From positions 1 through 30,156 of the forward strand of contig JAXIOW010000188.1 of assembly GCA_045403215.1 (NCBI GenBank): a stretch of 30,156 bases of DNA, in the 5' to 3' direction. Shown here in pieces: positions 23,925 through 30,156 of this stretch. Numbering within the stretch: the first letter of the stretch is position 1; the number at the start of each line of letters is the position of its first letter. Both the position numbers and the translations under genes were made by a program. The notes under the pieces are model-generated. The model had not been told where the DNA came from, did not search any database, and was given only the letters and a program-made list of their open reading frames with translations. Origin of the DNA: NS-12 sp045403215 (lineage in GTDB: Bacteria; Nitrospirota; Nitrospiria; Nitrospirales; NS-4).

Positions 23925-24692
23925 TTACTTCTGTGGTGACGGAGGAGTGGGCGCCGGGGACGCGGTAGCGGGCGCGACGGCTTTTCGCGCATCGAGAGTC
24001 TTGATGCGAACGGACGCCTCGGTCGCGAAGGGGGAGGACGGGTGGTCCTTGACGATCTGCTGGTAGGAGGCCAGCGCGCCCTCCGGTCGGTTCAGCAGTT
24101 CGTTGATCTTGCCGAGTTCGTAGAGCGCGTGATCCTTGTTGGGGGCGCTCGGCATCTGCACGATCGCGGTGAACGTCTTTTCTGCTTCGTCCAGCTTGCC
24201 CTGCGCCAGTTGCGCGTAGGCCATGCGCTGATAGACCAGTGGGACAAGGAGCCGGAGGGCGCCGTATCGGGCCAGAAAATCCTGGTAGGCCTTGATGGCG
24301 CCGCCCCAGTCCTTGCGCTCACTCATGGCATTCCCCAACAGATACACGGCCTGGGGCGCGACCGCGCTGTTCGGGAAGTCGGTGAGGATCTTCCGGAACG
24401 TCTCGATGGCCTTCTGCAAGTCCTCCGGACGGCGCGGCGCAGGGGGCGCTCCCGTCCGCGACGGCTCGGAAGCGTATCGGGTCGCTTCGTAGAACAGGTC
24501 GGCCGCGGCACGGTCATCCTGCTGGCGCATCCACAGGAAGCCCCCGACCGTTGCGCCCGCCAGGACGGCCACCGCCACCCCGGCGATGAGCCAGCGCATG
24601 TTCTCCTTCGCCTGGCGGGCCGCCTGCTCGACGGAATCGACAAGTTGAGTCGGGTCGGTCGATTCTTTCCGATATTTCTTGATCTTGAACAT
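23925..24692 (-). CDS. Membrane-anchored TPR protein (YfgM-like)
   Basis: A 255-residue protein. A short charged cytoplasmic N-terminus (MFKIKKYRKESTDPTQLVDSVEQAARQAKENM) leads into one transmembrane helix (about 33-53, WLIAGVAVAVLAGATVGGFLW). The rest is a periplasmic TPR-like domain (about 60-235), with repeats such as AIETFRKILTDFPNSAVAPQAVYLLGNAM, and ends in an Ala/Pro-rich tail. The layout matches the YfgM/PF09976-type proteins, which associate with the Sec translocon and periplasmic chaperones; the exact function is not shown. ATG 24692 has GGA 6 bases upstream. A candidate promoter lies at 24725-24754, so it is probably the first gene before the GT-C-like gene. Confidence 0.8.
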   Translation of the reverse strand: MFKIKKYRKESTDPTQLVDSVEQAARQAKENMRWLIAGVAVAVLAGATVGGFLWMRQQDDRAAADLFYEATRYASEPSRTGAPPAPRRPEDLQKAIETFRKILTDFPNSAVAPQAVYLLGNAMSERKDWGGAIKAYQDFLARYGALRLLVPLVYQRMAYAQLAQGKLDEAEKTFTAIVQMPSAPNKDHALYELGKINELLNRPEGALASYQQIVKDHPSSPFATEASVRIKTLDARKAVAPATASPAPTPPSPQK

Positions 24693-24724
24693 CCTGTTCC
24701 AGAAACGGTCCTCAACCGCGATCC

Positions 24725-24754
24725 CTTATACCAGTTTGTCCTTGCCTCTTTCCA
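24725..24754 (-). promoter_or_regulatory. Promoter candidate for the YfgM-like gene
   Basis: On the minus strand, TGGAAA (24749-24754), 18-base spacer and TATAAG (24725-24730), about 33 bases before the ATG. It overlaps the opposite-strand candidate at 24742-24770, so the two could interfere. Confidence 0.35.
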
Positions 24755-24770
24755 GACCCACGCCTAGAAT
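24742..24770 (+). promoter_or_regulatory. Promoter candidate for the methyltransferase-YfhO operon
   Basis: TTGCCT (24742-24747), 17-base spacer, TAGAAT (24765-24770). Transcription would start about 27 bases before the ATG at 24804. Confidence 0.45.
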
Positions 24771-24803
24771 CTCCCTCTGTGTGCCGTACGCGCGCCAACA
24801 CGT

Positions 24804-25550
24804 ATGACTGACTGCGAGTGCCTGACAGCAAGCCTCCTGGCACTCGACGATCTGGAGAACTACTACCGATGGCTCATCGAGGAAGTCCGTCCATGTTTCG
24901 GGGAGCGCCTGGTCGAAATCGGGGCCGGCATCGGTACCTTCACCACATGGCTCGTGCGCTCGCATGTGTCCTGCCACCCGACGGCGCGATTGGAGGCCTT
25001 CGAGCCGGAGGGCACCCTCTACCAGCATTTGCGCAAGCGGTTGGAGACCGCCTACCCCGATCTGCTACGGGCAGGCCGCTTGACGACAACCAACGGAGTC
25101 TTCCGCTCGTCCCCGGAACAGTTTGACACCGTCATCATGATCAATGTCCTCGAACACATCGAGGACGATCAGGCCTCAATCCGCGCCGCCTACCACGCGC
25201 TCGTGCCGGGTGGCACGTTTGCCGTGTTCGTGCCGGCTCTGCCGTGGCTCTATAGCGCGCTCGACAGGGCGGTCGGCCACTATCGGCGCTACGAGAAGCC
25301 GCACTTGGAGGGATTGCTGCGCGCCGAGAGATTTGAGGTGGTCAAGTCCAAATACATGGACTGCATGGGGGTGCTGCCCTGGTACCTCCTGAATGTCGTC
25401 GGGGGGCGCACGTCCATCAACCCCCGCCTCGCGCATCTCTACGATACGTGGGTCGTCCCGGTTACCCGGTGGATTGAAGGTCTCCGGGATCCGTGGTTCG
25501 GGAAAAACGTCCTGATCGTGGCGCGAAAGAACGTTCCAGCCTCCGCGTAA
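24804..25550 (+). CDS. Class I SAM-dependent methyltransferase
   Basis: A 248-residue Rossmann-fold methyltransferase. Motif I is LVEIGAGIGTFT (36-47), the ribose-binding acidic residue is in FEPEG (66-70), and IMINVLEHIEDD (111-122) and LVPGGTFAVFVPA (133-145) follow. The SALDRAVGHYRRYEK segment (151-165) is a marker of a methyltransferase subgroup often found beside polyprenol-linked sugar glycosyltransferases. There is no clear Shine-Dalgarno before the ATG at 24804, but the N-terminus lines up with the family. It is followed after 20 bases by the first YfhO-like gene, so it may methylate a sugar or lipid carrier in the same process (inference). Confidence 0.87.
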   Translation: MTDCECLTASLLALDDLENYYRWLIEEVRPCFGERLVEIGAGIGTFTTWLVRSHVSCHPTARLEAFEPEGTLYQHLRKRLETAYPDLLRAGRLTTTNGVFRSSPEQFDTVIMINVLEHIEDDQASIRAAYHALVPGGTFAVFVPALPWLYSALDRAVGHYRRYEKPHLEGLLRAERFEVVKSKYMDCMGVLPWYLLNVVGGRTSINPRLAHLYDTWVVPVTRWIEGLRDPWFGKNVLIVARKNVPASA

Positions 25551-25570
25551 AGAGGGGAGACCGCCTTCAC

Positions 25571-27955
25571 ATGCCTTTGCCTGAGGCAGACCCCGGCGTC
25601 CCACACAGGAGCAACGGACGACTGTGGCTGCCATCAGCACTGGCGGTGGTGATACTCTGCGCGACCACGCTCGCGTTCTACCACAGGCTCTGGTTGCCGG
25701 GCCTGGTGCTCGTCAAGCGCGACGCCCTCCGATTCTTTCTCCCGATCAAGCAGTATCTCGTTGAGCGCCTCTCGGCCGGTGAACTGCCTCAGTGGTTCTC
25801 CTACGATGCGCTCGGGCGGCCGTTCATCGGAGCCACGCACACCGGTGTCTTTCATCCATTCACGGCGCTGTACTTCCTCTTCCCCGTCCCAGACGCGTAC
25901 CGCGCCTCGATCCTCATTTCCTGCCTCCTGGCGGCTCTCGGAGCGTTCATGCTGGGACGTCTGCTCCGCCTCTCGCCAGCGGGAGCGTTGCTCGCCGGCA
26001 TCGTGTTTGCGCTCTCGGGCTATGTCGTCTCGCTCACCGAGAACATTCAGTACCTGTACTCGATCTGTATGCTGCCGTTCTTCTGCGCCGCGCTCGAAAA
26101 AGCTCTCTCCGGCGACCGCGTGTGGGTCGTGGCACCAGCCGTCGTCTGGACCACCGTATTCCTCAACGGCGACGTGCAGACGGGATACTACTATGGTTTC
26201 ATCGCGCTGGCCTGGATGGCGGCGCGGGCGCCCGGGCTCTATCGTGATGCCGGTCTGCGGCTGGCGCTGACCGTGGCCCTGACGATTTTGTTGTCGGGCA
26301 TCCAACTCGGACCGTCGTGGACAGTCTTCATGGGGAGCGAGCGTACGCGCCCCGACTTGTTCTTTGAGCAGGCCTTGCTCTGGTCAACCCATCCGCTGCG
26401 GCTGGTGACCGTCCTGGCCGGTCCGGTTGGTGAGCAGGTGAGCCCGCCTCTCCTGGCCAGCATCTTTTTCAAGAGTGAATTCTACAGCGTCTTGGCGGAC
26501 AGTCTCTATCTTGGCGTCCCTGTAACGGGACTGGCTCTGCTCGGAGCCTGGGGCCGCCGTGATTTCCGCGTACTCGTCCTACTCGGAGGCCTCGCACTGC
26601 TCCTCGCGCTTGGACCTTACGGCGGCCTTTACGAAATCTTTTATAACGTGGTGCCGCTCTGGTCGGTGTTCCGCTACCCTGAGAAGCTGATGGGCGTGGT
26701 CTCGTTCACCGTCGCCATGCTTGCGGGAGCGGGACTCGATGCGTTATGGGCCAGGAAAGGGTCGCCGGCTCCCTGGCTCGCGATGGCGATTCTGTGCGCG
26801 ACCGCTGGATTCGCGCTTCGTACCGAAGCCGTTGCTGCATGGGCGGCCGCCCACTTCGGAGCATCGCCGGGTTTGGCTCACGAGGTCACACGCTCGGCGG
26901 CCCTCGCATTCCTGTACAGCGGGGGTGCCACGCTGAGCGCGTGGCTGATCGCGGCCGGCGTCCAGAAACAGGTGTTGCGGGAAGCGCTTGCACTCCCCTT
27001 GCTGGTGCTGCTCGTCACATTCGATCTGGCGCGTGCAAACCTGTGGGCCTACCACACCGGCCCCGCCGAAGCCGCGACGTTCACGCCCCCGCTCGCTGAG
27101 GCGGTCAGAGCACGAGAAAGGGATGTGGGCCCCGGACATTTCCGCGTGGTCTCCATCTTCGAGCGTACCCTTGTGGTGCCTCAGGAAATCATGCCGACGC
27201 TCGGTTTCTATGGATCCGCATCGGTGGAGCGCCGCCAGGCGCTCGATGTCGAGCACAATGCCGTCTTTCATCTCGAAAGCGCCATGCCCTATCTCGCTGG
27301 GTACAGCACACAGTTCGCGGAAACCCTGAACAAGCGTATGGGGTTCGCAGCCGCGGCGCGCCTCAACGTGACGTACTACATCGGCCGGCAATACCATTTG
27401 AAGAGCCCGAGGCTCGCCAACACGCTCGTGGCCGAACTCCCCCCCTACGATCTCGTGCTGTTTCGCAATCCGATTCCCGCTAGGCCGCGCACCTATCTGT
27501 CGCGGCGGCCGGAACGGGCCGCGACACCGGTTGACCCTCTGGCCCTGTTCACAAGGCCCGATTACCTGAGTGGGGAGGTGGATGTGATAGAGACGTCAAC
27601 CCTGACATTGCCGGGTCCCTCAACAGACGGCCTTGCCGCGATCGAACGCTACGCGCCCGAAGACGTGCGCGTACACGTCGAGACCCCCCAGCCGGCCGTC
27701 CTGGTCCTGCTCGACGCTTTTGACAAGGGCTGGACGGCCACGCTCGAGAATGGCGTCGAGCTCCCCATCATGCGGGCCAACGCACTGGTGCGGGCGGTCG
27801 CCGTGCCGGCGGGCACACATCTCGTGACATTCTCCTACCAGACCCCGTTGCTGAAGGCGGGCGCCGCCGCGTCACTGGTCGGCTGCTTCCTGTGCTCCGG
27901 ACTGATCACCCACGCCCGGTGGAGGCGCAGACATCCCGCAGGACCCTGTCGATGA
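25571..27955 (+). CDS. YfhO-family multi-pass membrane protein, first copy
   Basis: A 794-residue membrane protein with about 12 helices between residues 18 and 500, followed by a soluble periplasmic domain. The first large loop reads LVKRDALRFFLPIKQYLVERLSAGELPQWFSYDALGRP from about residue 48, with aspartate D51, the usual GT-C-like acidic position. The late FDKGWTATLENGVELPIMRANALVRAVAVPAGTH segment is the YfhO C-terminal signature. In Bacillus, YfhO is required to glycosylate lipoteichoic acid from a polyprenol-linked sugar; here the acceptor must be different and is unknown. I chose ATG 25571, behind GAGGGGAGA, because a start at 25493 would overlap the methyltransferase. Its stop overlaps the start of a second, homologous gene. 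Confidence 0.82.
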   Translation: MPLPEADPGVPHRSNGRLWLPSALAVVILCATTLAFYHRLWLPGLVLVKRDALRFFLPIKQYLVERLSAGELPQWFSYDALGRPFIGATHTGVFHPFTALYFLFPVPDAYRASILISCLLAALGAFMLGRLLRLSPAGALLAGIVFALSGYVVSLTENIQYLYSICMLPFFCAALEKALSGDRVWVVAPAVVWTTVFLNGDVQTGYYYGFIALAWMAARAPGLYRDAGLRLALTVALTILLSGIQLGPSWTVFMGSERTRPDLFFEQALLWSTHPLRLVTVLAGPVGEQVSPPLLASIFFKSEFYSVLADSLYLGVPVTGLALLGAWGRRDFRVLVLLGGLALLLALGPYGGLYEIFYNVVPLWSVFRYPEKLMGVVSFTVAMLAGAGLDALWARKGSPAPWLAMAILCATAGFALRTEAVAAWAAAHFGASPGLAHEVTRSAALAFLYSGGATLSAWLIAAGVQKQVLREALALPLLVLLVTFDLARANLWAYHTGPAEAATFTPPLAEAVRARERDVGPGHFRVVSIFERTLVVPQEIMPTLGFYGSASVERRQALDVEHNAVFHLESAMPYLAGYSTQFAETLNKRMGFAAAARLNVTYYIGRQYHLKSPRLANTLVAELPPYDLVLFRNPIPARPRTYLSRRPERAATPVDPLALFTRPDYLSGEVDVIETSTLTLPGPSTDGLAAIERYAPEDVRVHVETPQPAVLVLLDAFDKGWTATLENGVELPIMRANALVRAVAVPAGTHLVTFSYQTPLLKAGAAASLVGCFLCSGLITHARWRRRHPAGPCR
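26072..26174 (+). repeat. Conserved DNA block shared by the two YfhO-like genes, copy A
   Basis: These 103 bases match 28447-28549 with a single difference (26158 A against 28533 G), although the surrounding sequence of the two genes is clearly diverged, including at third codon positions. Direct repeat, 2,375 bases apart. Confidence 0.9.
27705..27772 (+). repeat. Second near-identical block, copy A
   Basis: Matches 30089-30156 with one difference (27759 A against 30143 C). It encodes the LLDAFDKGWTATLENGV region. The partner reaches the window edge, so the block may be longer. Confidence 0.88.
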
Positions 27956-30156
27956 GCCCGCCCGCGCTCCCGGAGGTTCACTCGTCCAAGCCGGCTGCCA
28001 AGACGAAGACCGTCCCGGCCGTCATTGTTCTCCTCGGCCTCACGCTCGCCTTCTACGACAGGCTCTGGCTACCTGGCCTCGTGCTCATCAAACGTGACGC
28101 CTACGGGTTTTGGCTCCCACTCAAGCAGCATATGATCGAACGGCTGGCGGCAGGCGAACTGCCGCAGTGGTTTCCGTATGAGGCGCTGGGCCGCCCCTTC
28201 ATCGGGGCAGCCGCCACAGGCGTCTTCCATCCCTTCACCGTGCTCTATTTCCTCCTCCCGGCACCCGATGCGTATCGTGCCTCGACGCTCGTGTCGTGTC
28301 TGCTGGCAGCGGTCGGGGCCTTCACACTAGGACGCACCTTGAACTTTTCGCGCGCGGGAGCCTTCGTTGCCGGCGTGGCGTTCGCGCTCTCAGGCTATGT
28401 CGTGTCGTTCACCGAGCATCTCATTTACCTGTACTCGATTGGCATCCTGCCGTTCTTCTGCGCCGCGCTCGAAAAAGCTCTCTCCGGCGACCGCGTGTGG
28501 GTCGTGGCACCAGCCGTCGTCTGGACCACCGTGTTCCTCAACGGCGACGGACAGACAGGGTATTACTTCGGCTTCATCGCGCTGCTCTGGACGGCGGCGC
28601 GCGCGCCGGGGGCCCTGCGTGAAGCATGTCTGCGGCTGTTGCTTGTGGGAAGCCTCGCGGCCCTGCTTGCAAGCGTGCAACTCGCGCCCGCGGCAGTGGT
28701 CTTCCTGAGCAGCCACCGAATGCAGCCCGAACTGTTCCAAAGTGAGGCGCTCTACTGGTCCACCCACCCTCTGCGGTTATTGACCGTCCTGGCCGCGCCC
28801 GTCGGTGAAAACGCCAATCCAGTGGAAGTGGGGCGGATCTTCTTCGGCACGCCGCAGCGGGGGGCCGTGGGAGGGATGTTGGCGGACAGCCTCTACCTTG
28901 GAGTTCCCATGCTGGGGCTGGCGCTCCTGGGCGGGTGGCACCGACGTGACCTGCGCGTGCTGGCCCTGCTGGGCGGCTTCGCGCTCCTCCTCGCACTCGG
29001 GCAGTTCGGCGGTCTTTACGCAGTCTTCTACAACGTGGTGCCACTCTGGTCAGCGTTCCGGTACCCTGAGAAATGGATGGGGATGTTTTCATTCGCTGCG
29101 GCCATGCTCGCCGGAGCCGGGATTGACGCGCTGCGGGCAGGCAAAGGCAGCCCCACGCCCTGGCTCGCGATGGCGATCCTCTGCGCAGGCGTCTGGCTCG
29201 GACTGCGCACGGAAGCCGCGAGCGCGTGGACAGCCGTCCATTGGGGCGCGTCGGAGTCCCTGGCTGGCGCCATGACCGGCTCGGCTGCGCTTGCGTTCCT
29301 GTACAGCGCAGGGGCTTCGCTCGGCGTGTGGATGCTCGTCCTTGGAGCTCGGCATGGGCAGCTCCGCGAAGCGGTCCTGCTCAGCGCCCTTGCGGCGATT
29401 CTCGCGCTCGACCTCGGGCGGGCCAACTTTTCTGCCTACCGCACCGGCCCTGTCGAAGCCGCCATGTTCATTCCCCCGCTCGCTCAGGCGATCGCAGCGC
29501 GGGAGGGCACGCTCGCCCCTGGTCGTTTCCGGCTCATCCCGATCCGCGAATCCAAGCACATGGTACGGAAAAGTCTCCAACGTCTACTCGGCCAGGAAGC
29601 CGAGTCGGTCGTGCGCAGGCACGCACTCGACGTGGAGCATAACGCCCAGTTCCATCTCGAGACGACCCACGCCTCGCTTCCCGGTTACAACAGGGCGCTC
29701 ATCACCATGCTCCCGGAGAAGCCCAGAATCGAGGTGGCCGCGAGGTTCAACGTCACCTATTTCACCGATCTACGGTCGCATCTGCGGGACCCGCGCTACA
29801 CCACAGCGTCCGTGGTCGGCCTTTCCGACTACGACCTCGCCCTGTACCAAAATCCAGCCCCGGCCAAACCGCGTGTCTATCTGTCGCGGAAACCGGAGCG
29901 CGTCGATGCGCCCGTCGATCCCGCGGCCTTGGCCGCGCGAGCAGATTTCCTGAGCGGCGAGGTGGACGTGCTTGAGACCTCGGCCGTGACGTTACCCGGA
30001 CCGGCTGGAGCCGCCACGGCCGTGATCGAGCGCTATGCGCCCGAAGCGGTGCGCGTGCGGGTGGAGACCCCGCAGCCGGCGGTCCTCATCCTGCTCGACG
30101 CTTTTGACAAGGGCTGGACGGCCACGCTCGAGAATGGCGTCGCGCTCCCCATCATG
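27952..30156 (+). CDS. YfhO-family membrane protein, second copy (cut by right edge)
   Basis: Open from ATG 27952, which overlaps the previous stop (ATGA), to the last base: 735 codons without a stop by my reading. It aligns along its whole length with the first copy. LPGLVLIKRDAYGFWLPLKQ near residues 40-60 gives the same acidic loop position, then about 12 helices follow, and LLDAFDKGWTATLENGVALP is at the edge. About 50-60 more residues are expected beyond the window. Amino-acid similarity is high but clearly uneven: long stretches differ, while two DNA blocks are almost identical (see the repeat entries). Its soluble domain between about 520 and 600 differs most, including an ESKHMVRKSLQRLLG segment where the first copy has another sequence, so the acceptor or donor may differ between the two proteins. 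Confidence 0.82.
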   Translation, partial: MSPPALPEVHSSKPAAKTKTVPAVIVLLGLTLAFYDRLWLPGLVLIKRDAYGFWLPLKQHMIERLAAGELPQWFPYEALGRPFIGAAATGVFHPFTVLYFLLPAPDAYRASTLVSCLLAAVGAFTLGRTLNFSRAGAFVAGVAFALSGYVVSFTEHLIYLYSIGILPFFCAALEKALSGDRVWVVAPAVVWTTVFLNGDGQTGYYFGFIALLWTAARAPGALREACLRLLLVGSLAALLASVQLAPAAVVFLSSHRMQPELFQSEALYWSTHPLRLLTVLAAPVGENANPVEVGRIFFGTPQRGAVGGMLADSLYLGVPMLGLALLGGWHRRDLRVLALLGGFALLLALGQFGGLYAVFYNVVPLWSAFRYPEKWMGMFSFAAAMLAGAGIDALRAGKGSPTPWLAMAILCAGVWLGLRTEAASAWTAVHWGASESLAGAMTGSAALAFLYSAGASLGVWMLVLGARHGQLREAVLLSALAAILALDLGRANFSAYRTGPVEAAMFIPPLAQAIAAREGTLAPGRFRLIPIRESKHMVRKSLQRLLGQEAESVVRRHALDVEHNAQFHLETTHASLPGYNRALITMLPEKPRIEVAARFNVTYFTDLRSHLRDPRYTTASVVGLSDYDLALYQNPAPAKPRVYLSRKPERVDAPVDPAALAARADFLSGEVDVLETSAVTLPGPAGAATAVIERYAPEAVRVRVETPQPAVLILLDAFDKGWTATLENGVALPIM
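28447..28549 (+). repeat. Conserved DNA block shared by the two YfhO-like genes, copy B
   Basis: Partner of 26072-26174. It encodes the LPFFCAALEKALSGDRVW and following VVAPAVVWTTVFLNGD region of a transmembrane-loop segment. Confidence 0.9.
30089..30156 (+). repeat. Second near-identical block, copy B
   Basis: Partner of 27705-27772, ending only because the window ends. Confidence 0.88.

Noticed and set aside
28296..28708. Short plus-strand ORFs in other frames of the second YfhO-like gene
   Set aside because: The +1 frame from 27952 is open to the window end and aligns with the first copy throughout.
1..30156. CRISPR array, IS element, tRNA or phage attachment site
   Set aside because: I found no regularly spaced repeats, no transposase or integrase motifs, and no cloverleaf-like sequence; the only direct repeats are the paralogue patches.

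Overview
The window is GC-rich, gene-dense bacterial DNA from a Gram-negative (diderm) organism. Signs of this are a Wzm/Wzt-type polysaccharide exporter, type IVa pilins, a periplasmic MltD-like lytic transglycosylase and O-antigen-ligase-like proteins. The hisZ/serA/class-V-aminotransferase set, the long TPR proteins and the pilin sequences resemble Nitrospirota (Nitrospira-like). A deltaproteobacterial or other environmental lineage is a real alternative: no rRNA or marker alignment was possible. I see no tRNA, rRNA, CRISPR array, IS element or phage gene.

Layout, right to left on the minus strand. (1) 20401-15140: a class V aminotransferase and serA (serine synthesis), then hisZ and dnaB, mostly with ATGA stop/start overlaps. 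A strong promoter-like sequence stands before the aminotransferase. (2) 15154-12030: a clear sigma70-type promoter overlapping the end of dnaB, a 595-aa exported TPR protein, and two different type IV pilins. The second pilin has its own near-perfect sigma54 promoter, two upstream palindromes at enhancer distance, a strong Shine-Dalgarno and a 3' hairpin. (3) 11930-1: a very compact 11-gene surface-glycan cluster. It begins with a Wzy_C/O-antigen-ligase-like protein with TPRs. A TPR protein and a second ABC exporter follow, then three genes matching part of the UDP-diacetamido-mannuronate (WbpB/WbpD/WbpI) route, Wzm/Wzt, a GT4 glycosyltransferase, a methyltransferase and the start of a radical SAM gene cut by the left edge. 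Most junctions overlap or nearly touch, which suggests one transcript.

The right third is mixed. A plus-strand lytic transglycosylase (20606-21883) faces a minus-strand pair: a membrane-anchored TPR protein and a 671-aa multi-pass GT-C-like protein (24692-21896). Divergent from these is a plus-strand operon of a SAM methyltransferase and two tandem YfhO-like membrane proteins; the second runs off the right edge. The two YfhO-like genes are diverged overall but carry nearly identical DNA patches, which points to recent gene conversion.

Together the genes describe building and export of a surface polysaccharide, possible transfer of a glycan onto type IV pilin or another acceptor, and GT-C/YfhO-type decoration of cell-envelope glycans, next to a few housekeeping genes. 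No gap between genes exceeds about 220 bases. The largest are the pilin-pilin spacer (12531-12745) and the divergent spacer at 20402-20605, both described below.
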